This document shows positions 37,122 through 49,239 of a DNA stretch of 64,000 bases, one piece after another (the first letter of the stretch is position 1; the number at the start of each line of letters is the position of its first letter). The notes under the pieces are model-generated. The model had not been told where the DNA came from. It made no database searches and was given only the letters and a program-made list of their open reading frames with translations. The translations under genes and the position numbers were made by a program. The stretch comes from Typhlomys cinereus. Lineage: Eukaryota; Chordata; Mammalia; Rodentia; Platacanthomyidae. The stretch spans positions 1,057,909 to 1,121,908 of the forward strand of contig JALPQD010000411.1 in NCBI GenBank assembly GCA_023101885.1. Reading direction: 5' to 3'.

Positions 37122-38200
37122 TAGTGTATAACTCTATGAAACCAAGGACAAAGAAGAATGAGGAAAATTGTTAATTAAGGCTGACCAGACTTCCTTTCCT
37201 TTTTTTTGCAATGGTAGTTATAACCAAGATAAAAATCTTTTCTGTACAGCATAGATATCACAGAGCTACCAGGATGACTAGCACTCTTTCTCAGTAACTA
37301 CTATCTTTCATTTCCCCTTCAAACAATGTGTTTAGATTACTGCCCATTTAATTTTCTACTACTTCCTTTTCAATATTTAATTATTGAGAAGAATTATAGA
37401 TGAAAATTTCTTTACATTCTACCCCCTATGACTTGTAAATTTTTTAAAATTTTGCACAGAACAAGTGTGTCCTACAGAGGAATAGTAAAAATGACAGGAG
37501 AATGGATAAATTAACTGAGATTCAGTAAAAATGTAAAATGGCCAGTATGTCATTTTACTTGGCTCTCAAGGGACCATTAGGTCTTTTGCTTTGCTTAAAA
37601 TACAAGCAAGTTATAACGAGATGGCACAAACTGAAAGGGTGATCTGTAATCTGGAAGTTGATTAATTTATCTGGAAGACTGTCAATTCTCCACTTCAATT
37701 TAAGCAGTGACAACATGGCCTAAATCAAATTTTAACTGAATGCAAACATAGCAAGTCTCTAGGCCAAATTCTGGAAAAACACCTTAAGGATTCCAAGTGG
37801 AAGTCTTTGTAGACCCTGCGAGGCCCGTATGTTGCTTTTAATTTAGAGACGAGTCAGGATACATTTCCCCTAGGCCCAAGAAAGCAGGATTATGCAAGTC
37901 GATGAGATGACGCCATGTTAGACCTGGCTGATAACACTTTGGGTTTTGGGCAATTCTCAGCAAATGTTCTCATTTTGGATCCTTTGTGTATGGCGTCTCT
38001 GAGTTGGAAAGCAGAATGGAGACGACCTAACGCGAGCCGTCTTCTCTGGCATCCTGGCTCTACTAATAAGGCAGGATCTAGAAAAACATGGATGTTTTCA
38101 GAAGGTCTGTATCAGGAGGTTTCCTGCTTCACCCCCAGAATGGTTAGCTCAAGTCTGATTCTGTCCCGTCCACCCCTTGCACCACGCCCCTGGGACTTAC

Positions 38201-38344
38201 CTCCAGTGAGCCTGGAGCGGCACTGGCCAGTCATGGGACTGTACTCCTGGTTTTCATCCGCACACACACACAGGAAGGACCCTTCCACGTTCTCGCAGAA
38301 GGCTTCCCCACACACGCCACTGAGCAGCTCGCATTCGTTCACAT
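38201..38344 (-). CDS. Ltbp1: Ltbp1 exon: EGF-like module preceding the TGF-beta-binding TB domain
   Basis: This 144-bp exon (48 codons, phase 1-1) encodes the EGF-like module [17 protein letters not shown] and onward, with six cysteines and the hydroxylation consensus [12 protein letters not shown]. It ends in a short linker after GQCRSR that leads to the next exon. The acceptor is TTTTCCAG and the donor is GTAAGT, both strong. In LTBP1 this module sits directly N-terminal to the 8-cysteine domain that binds latent TGF-beta. The linker after CRSR reads L-T-G-D-L-E-V-D across the splice; linker length and sequence vary between species. A 299-codon open frame runs antisense across this exon but looks like chance. 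Confidence 0.97.
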
Positions 38345-41300
38345 CTGGAAAAGGCAGTGATCGAGTGAGACCTGGTGAGATGTGTGTCTCGATCCCGACG
38401 GCTCCTGACGGTCGCAGCTGTGCCGAGCCAGGACTGTCTGCTGCCATGGGGGCAACCCCCAGGGAGCCGGCACCTGGCCCCCTTAACCCCTGCTCCTCCA
38501 GGATTGGGGGTCCTACAGGCAGAGCTGGGCAATTTGATCTGGAGGAAAGGATAGTGAAAACAGAAGGCAGAGGTTCTAAATTCCAATACTGTCAAAGGAC
38601 AGTCCGGAATTTCCTGGAGGCACAGTGTCTAGCATTGGATTATCTAGTATTTATTTGCAACACCCTGAAATCAAAATGTCCCAGTCAGTATTCTTCTAGT
38701 TCTTACCTCAAGGAAACCTGGAGACACAGGAGCTATGGAAACCTCAAAACTCACAAATTTATTCTAAAAGCCTTCAAAATATACTTAGGTTTCAGAAAAT
38801 ACATTTCAACCTAAATGCCCATGGACTAAGAATAGATTTGCGATGGTACGGGCAAGAATGCCCTGACAATTCATCAGTATATATTCACTGTCAATGTGAA
38901 CCCAGTTGTTCAATGACTGATGACTGATTTACCGTGCTTCTCTATTTTTGAATTGTTTTTTCAAAATACCTACAATTAAAACAAAGCAAATACATCTACT
39001 CATTTGACCTTGTTCAATGGTGCTTTTCCCCTCCTACTTTACCGATTTTTTTTTCCCTTAGCAAAGTACTTGACTTGATATCTGAAATGTTCATGACCTT
39101 ATGTATTAAATATGTATAAACACTGGCTTTCAGAAGCAGACTCCAAGATTTAAAGTCTTTAAAATGTGAGCAATTATCCAACTTGTTCAGGACAAAAAAA
39201 AAAATCGTGCACCTAGTTTACTGGACAGAAGTTTATGAGTCTTGAGTTTTTGGATAATTATCTAACGTTTCCATTTCACTTTGTAAATACACATATGTAA
39301 ACCCATTAAGATGGGTTTCAATTATAAAAAGATACTGTAACATAAAGTAAAGCAAAACTGAAATATTTAATCAACGTAAACAGTCATAATTTAGACCAGA
39401 AAAGCTGATTTTAGAAATTCGCCAATTAACATTTCTTCATTTTAGGAAACTATCAAATAAAACATTTTACTTTCCAACTCAGAATGTCTATATTGCTATT
39501 GACAGCTCTCCCATCAGGCTGCATACATTCACTGAAGAGACTTTCCTTGGCTTACTTATATGGGCCAGGTCCCTATATACCCTCGGAGGAGAAACACGGA
39601 TGAGTTAGGTAGATTTAGCCCCTGCCTTCAAAGTACTTGATGATCAAGTCAGGCTTGAAGTTAGTAAAAGCATCTCACAGGCTTCAGTGAACTAGGAGTG
39701 CGGCAGACCAGGAAAGCACAGGACAGTGATTTCTCATGAGGGAGTGCGCAGGAGACCAGACCTGAAGGATGAATACATGACAGCAGGGCCCAGGTGAGCA
39801 GCACAACCACATGCCTGATCACCTCTGAAATTCTATGAAATGCCCAGTGCAGAGAAATGCTCAGTTAACACCTCAGACAAAGATAAAATACCAAACGTGG
39901 TATTTTTTTGTTTTTTGATCTCAGGAAAATAGCAACTGGCATCCCTTTGTCTAAGGGAAATGTTACATGTGCCAAACTGAAAAATCAACATGGGTCAGAC
40001 ATCCTTGTATCTTCTTAGAATGAACATGAAATAAGGATTTGGGAAGAAGGCGGAATCAACATCTGATAGACAATATCTGATCTTTCAACCATTAATGACT
40101 AAACAACACATACGTATGGGGCACGCACCATAGACTAAATGTGGGGCCCAGACTAAAGTTAAGAGAAAGAGTCACATGGAATTTGCAGTTTGGGGAACAG
40201 TACTGCAGGTAGCACACACGTGATTGAAATATGCCCATAAAGCTTTAGAGTACAGCAACGGAACTTGCTTAAGTTCTAGAGGCAGGAACAGAGTGGGGCT
40301 TAGCTTAAGAGTGAGGGGAAGGAGTGGAGTGTTTGGAATGTGGCACCTGACGTCAGTCTTCCAAGAAAGAGTGAGACGATTCCAGAAGAGGTCATGCAGA
40401 GGAAAAAACCCATGGCAGAAAGCAAATGACAGCCAAGTGACTTCACAGTGCCCAAGCAGGCAAGTGTTGTAGGAGCATAAATCCAAGGAAAGTGGTAAGG
40501 TTAGAAGATAGGGAGGGGCCAAACCACAGGTCTGTTGAGTCAAAACACCAAGTGTCAAAATATATTTGAGAGTACTGGGCGTTGTACATACTCACCACTC
40601 CCACTAAGTAGATGCTCTATCAGTACATTCCTTGGTCTTCTTTTAAAAATAAAATAAGTTTTATTTTGAAACACAGTCTCGCTAAGTTACCCAAGCTGGG
40701 CTTGAACTCAGCTCTTCAACTCATGTAGATCTTGAACTCCTATTTCAGCCTCTGGACTACATGGGATTATAGACTTGTGCCATCTGGCTGGACTAAATGC
40801 CAGTGATAATTTTTATCACTTGCAATTTGCTATTAAGTGGGAATGGGGATCAGAGATTAGCTTATTATTAATGGACTCTATCTTCTTCTGATAAGCAATT
40901 CTTAAATAGCATGTGATTTTGATTAGCTGATACTTATGCTGAAAATTATATTACTGATTTCTACATATTCCTTTGTGATTGGGAATGAACTAAATTTCCA
41001 TAATTAATCCCAGAAAAGCAGTTAGCATTCAAGAGACATAATCAAAACTCTCAACAGATGGAGTCATCCTAGTTTGAGATGGATGGCAAATAGACCAATG
41101 TTTCATTTGCAACATTTCAAAACAAAAACTATTTTCACCTCAAATATACCTGCCTTGTAACAAACAAAGTTCTCTTTCTGTATTAATAAATGATACAGAA
41201 AAGGCTTTGTGATCTGTGAGGTTTTAGATCTGGCATCCCATTTTTCCCCTCTTTCCCACAAAACTGCTCTAATTGAAAATGTGTTTCATAACAAATTTGA

Positions 41301-41839
41301 AGAAATAATAGCTGAAGAGACTATGAAACACTCACTCCTCTCTGAGCATGTGTTGGACCCTTCTCTAGAAATACTCATGGCATGCAGGTTTCTTTCCAGC
41401 CCTGTCAATATCAGAGCAGATTGGAAGGAAAAGAATTGCCAACCCAGGGCATCGTCTTGCTGGTGTTGGTCGTGGAAACAGATGTGCTCACCAGCGCTTC
41501 CTGAAATGTACCACTGAAGGTGGCGCAGTTCCAAAACAGACAAGCTCTGCCACAAGGCAGCAGATTCCACTTCCTGGCTAAGAGGGACCCGAGGGCTCGA
41601 GACTCAGCTAAGAGTTTAACCAGATGGCCTTTAAAGTTACACTTCTATCTGACGTCTCTTCCTTTGCAGAAGTCACAGAGCATATACATTTGCACAATCT
41701 CAAGCCATAGGACTAAAAAAAAAAGCAAAGTTCTGACCAAATTTCCTGTTTCAAAGTCACCTATTTTGGATAACCGTGACCTCTTCTGAAATGGACATGT
41801 GCGATCTGTTGAAAGGATAAGAAAAATCTAAAAACTCAC
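38345..41839 (-). other. Ltbp1: Ltbp1 intron (3.5 kb)
   Basis: GT-AG intron between exons 41840-41965 and 38201-38344. Only one B1-like SINE (40650-40800) is recognisable; the rest looks like unique AT-rich sequence. Confidence 0.9.
40650..40800 (-). mobile_element. B1 SINE, reverse
   Basis: GAAACACAGTCTCGCTAAGT, CAAGCTGGGCTTGAACTCAG and GGGATTATAGACTTGTGCCA are reversed B1 motifs. It contains a 26-base repeat of the 'CTTGAACTC' region, suggesting a small internal duplication. Confidence 0.6.
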
Positions 41840-41965
41840 CCACACACCCTTGCCCATCCTGCGGGGCTTGAAACCCCTGATAACAGAGGCAGCGGAAGGA
41901 GCCAGCTGTATTGTCACAAAACCCGTGCCTGTCACACACAGTGTTGTTCACACATTCATCAATAT
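41840..41965 (-). CDS. Ltbp1: Ltbp1 exon: calcium-binding EGF-like module (first in window)
   Basis: This 126-bp exon (42 codons, phase 1 to phase 1) encodes one complete cbEGF module of latent TGF-beta binding protein 1, a secreted extracellular-matrix protein. The module starts [12 protein letters not shown] and has all six cysteines. The calcium-binding D-I-D-E start is present, as is the consensus for beta-hydroxylation of Asn ([12 protein letters not shown]). NNT is a possible N-glycosylation site. The acceptor is a T-rich tract ending in CAG before position 41965; the donor is GTGAGT just below 41840. The first two bases complete a codon begun in an upstream exon beyond the window. It joins in frame to 38201-38344. 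Identity rests on close agreement with the LTBP1 sequence as I know it. LTBP2, LTBP4 and fibrillins have similar modules but differ in the intervening residues. Confidence 0.96.
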
Positions 41966-44319
41966 CTGCAAAAAAGACATTGGACATCAGACAGGAGACA
42001 AACACAGGTTGATGAACCCCAGACGTGTGGATAAACAGACTATGATTTAGATGTGAGAACCATGTTTACACAGACAGAGCTTTCCAAACAGTGGGATGAT
42101 CATGTGGACACAGAAAGAACTTTTCAGACATTTCACATATTAATAGAAGGTTTTGATGAAAAATGGTTCAGAGGCCAAAAATGTTGGGCTTGATGAGAAA
42201 ACATTTGGTCTTCCCCAGGGAATGTTCTCAAACTGAAGGACTCCTGTAATTAACCAGGGTCAGTGTTTCGTAAATGTTTTCGACCCTTAATTTCCAAAGA
42301 CAGTTATTTTCCTATGGGGGGAATAAATGAAAATATTATCATTGAAAAGTTATTTTATTAGCACATGCTTACTATACAGAACAAAAGATTTCCCATGACA
42401 GCTTCATATATACATATACACACACATATATATGAGAATATATATACATATATACACACATTTATATGAGAATATGTATATATGTAGATATCTCATATAC
42501 TTTTCTTATATTTGCCCTCCATTAGCTTCTCTGTGTCCCTTCCTCTTGCTGGTCTCTTTTTTTTTCCCAAAACGTTTCACCCACTTTCCTGCAAATAACA
42601 AAATTTCATTCTTCATGGCTGAACAAATCTGCCTTATGTGTATAGATGCCATCTTTCCCTGTCCACCCTGCTGATGGACATCCACATTGACTTCGTAACT
42701 TGGCTTCCATGAAGAGTAGTGCAATGAACATGAATGTGCAAGTATCTCTGTGACATGATGCCGCAAAGTCTTTTGAGTAAATGCCAGGAGTGGTCGAGTG
42801 GTTCTGATGGTAGCTCTGTGGTTCAAGGTACCTCCGTGCTGATTTCCATGGTAGCTGCAGCAACTGGCCATTCTCACTGGCAGTGTGAGAATCCTTCCCT
42901 GTCCAGCTCTGCTGCCTTGGTGACGCGTGTTATGTTTTCATACCCTGTGATTTGGTCATAAGGTTTCCATACCTTATGACCAGGGTGAGATGGGATCTCT
43001 AAGGAGAGTTCTCATGTACCACCTTTTGGGGTCACAGTCAATAGTAATAGTCTGACCTCAGAGTGGTGCGAAGGTGGGAGCAATGGTGTACTCAACTCTG
43101 TAAAGATGACCCCAACCATGTCTACACAGCATTCCCAGGAATGAAGAGTGTCTGGTGAATCCAGCAAGATGGTCAGCCTGTGTTAATTACTCAGGAACGG
43201 AATTATGTGTCACCAAGCCAGGGTCACTTGAGGCCTCAAATGTCAACATTATACCACCTGATTAGCTGACTTGGATGCTCACATTAATTTCTATAATCCT
43301 GGTAGTGACCTTGTGCTTTATTTCCCCATGAATAAACCTATTCTCATAAATGAGTGTTTAACATATTCAACATGCATGTCCATACAGCTCTCTTGGCAAG
43401 AATCTCCCCTTTACCTTGCTTGTTTACCACAATGCCAACCAAGGTATGTGGAGTCACACTGTAGACTCTTCCAGTTTGACCATGGTAAGTAACATTTACC
43501 CTTTCTATAAAGTCACATAAATGTAGACAAAAGAGCAACTCCATGTTTCCTGAAAGGTCTAGAAAACTTGTGTTTGGTGCCTACTCCTCTTTCCTTCGGC
43601 GTTTGTCATTCTGGTAATTTCTTGGGAGATGGCAGTCAGATCAAAAGGGAATGTACGTAATACTCATATAAAGTTATAGCAGACTTGCAGATGGAGTCCT
43701 TCTTTATCTGCAGCAACTAATTACTTCCACACTCCTTTCCTTCCCAATCATGTTTGCTTAGTCAATTGCCCATTCTGGTTGCCAGGCCTTAACAGGTACT
43801 TTCTTCTCTCTGCCTCTGAACTCCACAGTCTCTCAAATGCAGGTTTGAGGAGAAAGGGTTTATGTCTAAGTAATGATGTCAAATACAAATGACAAAGAAA
43901 ATGGTAGATGACACTTCACGCGCCAGAATTTAGTTTTGTAAGAATTAAGGTCAATAAAATCAAGTCTCTCTCTTTTAAACTTTGTAAAGCTTAATTGAAA
44001 GGTGTTTTCTGGAAGAATAAAGAAGATATATACAACAACTTTTTTCAGCAGCTGCCTGACTTTCTTTTCTCATTTTCTACACCAGCTCTCCTCAAATTGC
44101 AAAATGTGAGTTACTCCGTTTAAACTTGTCTTAATTTTCTCAATGAAGAGAAGGTTGTCCCTTCTGTTTTCGAGGCCGGATCCCTCTGGTGCTAACCGGC
44201 CTTTTTCACTCTCTAGTCACGTGTGTGCACCTTTCTCTTCAGTTACTACCAGTACTTTCAGTTACTGCTCCGATTCCACCTTTACTGCCTTTAAAAGTGT
44301 ACCAATAACCTGGAAAATC

Positions 44320-44404
44320 TCCCTCTCCCTCTCTGTCTCTCTCTCTCCCCCCTCCCTCCTTCCCTCTCTCCATTCCTCTTTCCTTCCCTCCCTCCTTCCA
44401 GTCT
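44320..44404. repeat. Polypyrimidine tract
   Basis: About 85 bases almost entirely C and T (CTCT, CCTCC, CCTTCC), close to the left end of the Tigger-like fossil. Confidence 0.9.
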
Positions 44405-44624
44405 TTGCCTGAAGCTTCTCTATACCACCACTGCAAAATATCTCCAAAGAGTTGTCTTCATTCACTATCTCCATTTCCCAATATAGCCATCCCTATCCAT
44501 CTCTGGGGAATTGGTCCCCAAATCTAAGGATGTTCAATTTCCTATGTAGAATAGCATAACATTTGCAAATAACATATATATATTTTCCCATGTAATTTTT
44601 TAAAAAAATACATTTTTTTTTTCA

Positions 44625-44685
44625 GAATTGGGATCAATTTCAGGGCCTCATACATGCTAGACAAGCATGCTGCCATTTTGGTACT
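44625..44685 (-). mobile_element. SINE fragment (tRNA-like head) inside the DNA transposon
   Basis: The plus strand reads GATCAATTTCAGGGCCTCAT, then ATGCTAGACAAGCATGCTGC. This is the reverse complement of the tRNA-related head of ID/B4-type rodent SINEs (normally '...CAGGGCCTCGTGCATGCTAG...'). It abuts the pentamer-based satellite. Confidence 0.5.
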
Positions 44686-44814
44686 CCATCTCATCCCATG
44701 CCATCCCATCCCATGCCATCCCATCCCATGCCATCCCATCCCATGCCATCCCATCCCATGCCATCCCATCCCATCCCATGCCATTCCATCCCATCCCATT
44801 CCATCCCATCCCAT
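44686..44814 (+). repeat. Minisatellite, 15-bp unit CCATCCCATCCCATG
   Basis: About eight units built on CCATC/CCATG pentamers. The 15-bp higher-order unit CCATCCCATCCCATG recurs at least four times in perfect form, with one 20-bp expanded unit and CCATT variants near the right end. The minus-strand open frame of Gly-Met-Trp-Asp/His repeats is only a by-product of the array. Confidence 0.95.
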
Positions 44815-46629
44815 AGGTTACTTATGATACTCAATACAGAGTGAGCAGTTGGTTGGACCTGAGGTCACAGAATTTGTGGGCATGACAGGCCACTGTTTAT
44901 CGTATCTGAAGTACAGGACCAACACTAACTACACATATAGCAATAGTGGTGTGTATGGACAATTACTGTGAGAACCAAACAATGAACGTCTAAAGTGCTA
45001 GCTTGGAAGGAAGCACGTTAATGCAAAGAGAACTTGGCACATGTCAACTATCGTCATCCTTAACTATGCTTCTCTGCTCCTCTTCATCCTCAATGACCCA
45101 CAGCTTTAGTCCCCAATTTTATCTTCTGAAACACGGATGTGGAGAAAAGGTATCCATGAAACCCGATGACAATTCTCCAGCTAGTCTCCTGCCAATCTTC
45201 AAGTTCCCTCTCTTTGAGCACCCTTCCCATGTTCAAGAACATTATCTTTGTTCTACCTTAGCTTGGCCCTGACCTCTCATGACCCCCAACTGGTCATCTG
45301 TCAAGGCCCCAGACCCTTGGGATCCACTACAAGCTTGCTTTCTCCTCTCCACCCTTCCTAGACACTCCTTAGGATGAACGACAAATCTTCATCTTCACCC
45401 ACAATTCTCTGAAGATCTCTTGTTACCCTTAATTATTTCACTTCAAGACTAAGGCTGAATTTCCTGTGTTCTTACTTACTAAACCACTCTTCTTGAAGAG
45501 GGAGAAATTTTTCTCATTTCCATTTTTTTTCTCTCCACCTGTCTTACCTTCCCAACTGGAAATGAAAATGCAATGACATCATTTCACATCTATACGATTG
45601 AATCTTTCTCATGGCATTTACTACAAAAAAGTCAGTGAGTCTGATCAGACTGATTTTGGATGCTAGCGTGAGGCTAGGATCTTTCTGATTAGTACCATGA
45701 GGGAGAGCTTATTCCTGTCATCAAATCACTCAGCACAGGTTACTGCTAACTTCAGACTCCCTGAGGTCAGCATATGTCAAAGAGATCGTTATTCTTTGGA
45801 AGCTGGAAACTCCTCAATGCTTCAATTACCTCTCTTTTGCTGATGAGTTCCCCAAGGTCTCTTAAGACCTTCAGCTTATCTTTTTGGACCATTTATCCAA
45901 AACGGGCTAGACATGTCCCTAGCAAATGAAATTAGTATCACTCCCCTCTTCATCTCCCTTACCTCTCTCCTTTATGACCTTCATCCTTGAATCCAACCAG
46001 ACACCCAAGCCAGAAATCTTGATGTCATCCTTCCCTTTCTCCAGCTCCCTGCCCTACCCGTCCAACCTTCTTATCTCTCCAGACACTTCCACAGTCCAGC
46101 TGGCCCTGTCTCGCCTGGTTCTTCCTCTGATCCACCCTCTACCTAACTGCTGTCAATGCCCTCTTTGCAAAATGCAAACCCCCCAGTGCTATCCCCTTGC
46201 TCTGTGTGGTCAGCATTTCTTCTTGACCAGAGAATCCCACCACGCTCAATCGAACAGAAAGCCTCCCTTCATCATTTGGCTCCTGCTACATGCATGGTCC
46301 TAGTTCTCAGAGGACCTTCTTGATTTGCGCTCAACCCTTGCTGGTGAACCAGAGTCCTCTAATCACTGACTTGCTCCACTGACCATCCCGTTCCAGCTTT
46401 GCCTAGAACTGATGCTGGCCCTTCCGAGTGGGCCCAAGGGATGTCTCTTTGGTGGGCCACATCTCCTCTCTGCTTTCATTCATGGGTTCAGTGGGATGGG
46501 TAACCTTTGATGCTTCCTCACCAACACTTTATTTCCCTACTGAAATGGGAGAAAGGTAGAGGGACCACAGCGAGTAGAAATTTGTTGGCTTCTCATCTCG
46601 AAATAAGATACCGTGTATCCAAGTTTGAA

Positions 46630-46975
46630 CGTGAGTTCTCTCTCCCACACACCTTGTCAAGGTCTTGTGTTTGAGTCTTTACTGGTGTTCATGTCTGGGA
46701 AGGTTGTTTAGGAAATGGAGTCTTGCTGGAGGAGGACACGTCACAGGGACGCGGGCCGTGAGGCTTGATAGCCCAGCCCTGCTTCCTCTCAGTTTGCCAT
46801 TGCTGATTTCCTGATGGCTGTGGCGACCTGAACCAGCCTCCTTCCTGCTTCTGCCTACAAGTCCTGCTTTCTGCTATGCCATGATGGACTGAATCCCCCA
46901 TGGAACCATAAGCCAATAACTCTCTTTCTCCCCTTAAGTTGTGTGTGAGTGTCATCTCACAACAAAGATGAATAA
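46630..46975 (+). mobile_element. Medium-copy repeat family 2, copy b
   Basis: Motifs in order: TGTCTGGGAAGGTTGTTTAG, GGAGTCTTGCTGGAGGAGG, CCTGAACCAGCCTC, CTATGCCATGATGGACTGAA, CATGGAACCATAAGCC and the end CTCCCCTTAAGTTG. Confidence 0.6.
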
Positions 46976-47889
46976 TTACAATGCCTTGCTTTCCTTTTTA
47001 ATAATTTTACACAGTTACCACAGATGTTGGTCGCTGATCACTGTTCTTCACCAGAACAGGAAGTGAATAGCTGGCCTGAAGGCAAACAAGCACCACGCTG
47101 TTTATGAATGGCGGGGCATCCTGCAGACTCAGCTTTACTGCAGCAATGATTCGCCAAGAGAGTTTAGATGACCAATACCTTGCACTTGAACAGATAGGAA
47201 AAAAAAGAAAGAATGTGGAATGCCTGCCTGCTGGATACTAACTGACCAACAATTAATATTTTGTAAAAATAATATAGCGTTAGGCTGAAGGTCCTTGATT
47301 TCCACAGGGAGGTCCTAGCTTCAGGGAGGGAAGCACGTGCTCTACATTTCTCTAGCATACCAGGCGGTGCTCTGCCACTGAGCAGAAATGTCTTGAATGC
47401 TTTGTATTAAAAAGTCATTTCATGGGAATGATCTTTGCTAATGCACCAAAGATCTTTTTTCCATTGTCAGTCTGGACAAGTGAGCGCCATTCTGTACTGA
47501 CTGAGGTTGAATTTGGAACATGAAACTAAATTTGGAATCATCCAAATATCACGTCTTCTTTTTTTTTTTTTGTCTGATATCAAGATGACCACAGCAGTTT
47601 TGCTCAGAGAATCTATTAAGGGGTATGCCAGATATTACCACTAGTAATACTACCCCAAATCAGTAATCTGTTGGAGCAATTGCCTAGTGATCAGTCAGTT
47701 GTCAACCCACAAGAATTAGGAATACTATTAGAAGACCTGCTGGTTTATCATACAGCTGTGCATTTTATACCTTCTGGAAAAGAATAGATGTAAGGCTTGT
47801 GGGGCACGGAAATGCCCCCCCCATCCCTTTGACTATTAGTTCAGGGTATCCAGAGCCAAAAGATCATCTTAAAAGCAGCCATGTTGGGA

Positions 47890-48240
47890 GTAGTGAGAGC
47901 TCTTGGTGGTTAAAGTGCTTGCTACACAAACAAAAGGACCAGAGTTCGGATCCTCAGATCCCATGTTAAAAAAAAAAAGTGAAGCAGGTGTAATGGCCCA
48001 TTATAATTCCAGTCTCAAAAAGCAGAGCCTGGGAGTCTCTGGAGTAAGCTGGCTACGTAGACTAGCTGCAATGGCTAGTCTGGGCTTAAATAGAGACCAC
48101 CCAGACTCAAAGTGATAAGGTGGAAGAGTAGTTGAGGATGATTCCTGATGCTAGCCTCGGGCCTCCACAAGCACGTGCACTCATGCACACTTCCGCCTGC
48201 ACCCACCCACACGTAAGCACATATACACATATACATGAGA
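47890..48240 (+). mobile_element. B4-like SINE
   Basis: Reads GTTAAAGTGCTTGCTACACA, AGAGTTCGGATCCTCAGATC, GAGCCTGGGAGTCTCTGGAG and GAGGATGATTCCTGATGC, the same long variant as 58534-58920. Confidence 0.65.
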
Positions 48241-48544
48241 AAAAAAGTGTAGCGTTGATGATGAGTGACAGGCGTCTCCACGGTTAATCTGTTTTGCAGA
48301 TATTTTGCTTGTCTGCATGTTTCTAAATATACTTCCTTAATGAACTGAAAGATATTCAAAACCTGCATATTAGAACAGAATTCTAAGAGTACCGTCTAAT
48401 TCTTAAATAAAAGTTGATGCAGGTCACTTGAACTAAATAAGCATCATTAACTTTGAGGAAATGAATGATGAACTTAGAAAGAAGTATGAAAGCAGGCAGA
48501 TTTTCTTAAAGAGGTGGAATCATACAAAACTTTTTTTTTAACTG

Positions 48545-49142
48545 TAGAATACCGGTGACCTGGCAATATTCACCCAGAATCAGGTCATCCTGATTCTCTC
48601 CCCATCATAAGGCTTAGGAAACCTGGAGGAAGAGGGCAGTGAGATTTTAAGAACCTAAGATGGGAAAATCCACTGTTGGACAAGACATTCTATTCAAGGC
48701 AGGACTGCTGCATGTAGGAACTTTTTTGCAGTGAGACTCGTCCTTACCTGACCTGCATAATGACTGATATACCAACATACACTCATAGACTACTGAGGAA
48801 CTCAAGAGAGGCAAGAACATACAGTGGAAGTCTTGAGGACTAGAGCTGAATAAGTGAAGGGAAATGCCCCTAACAGTGGGATGACCCAAGGAGGGGCAAC
48901 TTGGTATGCCATAGAGGCCTGAACCCCCACAAGAGAAGACAATCCAGAGGGAACTCTGGGGTCCATAGGAGCAGCCAGGCAGAAAGATGGGGAGGGATAG
49001 AATGGATTGATGAGGGGAAGAGAGAAAGATGGGAGAGAGGGGGGATGGAGGGAAGCAAGGATTAGTACTCAATATGCTTGTAAAACAAAACAAGTAAATT
49101 AATAATAATAATAATAATAATAGAAAAGAAAAAAAATAAAGA
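48545..49142 (+). mobile_element. LINE (L1-like) 3'-end fragment with (TAA)n tail
   Basis: Non-coding sequence typical of rodent L1 3' ends (TGGGATGACCCAAGGAGG, GGAACTCTGGGGTCCATAGG, a G/A-rich run at 48985-49060) closes with an A-rich, (TAA)n-containing tail at 49080-49142. The 232-codon open frame on the opposite strand (48647-49345) is an antisense shadow. Left limit uncertain. Confidence 0.45.
49098..49122. repeat. (TAA)n microsatellite
   Basis: Eight TAA units in the A-rich tail of an L1-like 3' end. Confidence 0.9.
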
Positions 49143-49239
49143 TTAAAAAAATTCCTTTTACTGACCAAGAAAGTAAAAGTTTGTTCAAAGACCTTGTTAA
49201 TAATGTAATTGATAAAAAGAGATTCTGTTCTGTTTCCTG

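Larger units (their letters stand above)
25882..38200 (-). other. Ltbp1: Ltbp1 intron (12.3 kb)
   Basis: GT-AG intron between exons 38201-38344 and 25705-25881. It contains a CA repeat, an L1-like 3' end, B1 and B4-like SINEs, two copies of a medium-copy repeat, and a retroviral fragment with an LTR. I see nothing in 25900-26500, 26560-27220, 27670-29980, 30130-31800, 33340-34470 (except a small tandem duplication) and 37130-38200. Confidence 0.9.
44484..44896 (+). mobile_element. Fossil Tigger-like DNA transposon (non-autonomous), interrupted
   Basis: The left part (44484-44590) resembles the 5' end of small Tigger/pogo-type elements: CCATCCCTATCCATCTC, GGGGAATTGGTCCCCA, then ATCTAAGGATGTTCAA. 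The right part (44814-44896) resembles their 3' half: TTACTTATGATACTCAATAC, GCAGTTGGTTGGACC and GGGCATGACAGGCCACTG. Between them sit a SINE fragment and a minisatellite. The family name is from memory of the consensus and is tentative. Confidence 0.55.

Noticed and set aside
37915..38814. A 299-codon open frame on the plus strand across an Ltbp1 exon
   Set aside because: It runs antisense over exon 38201-38344 and its splice sites, has no recognisable domain, and the residues outside the exon look random. The exon on the other strand explains the constraint.
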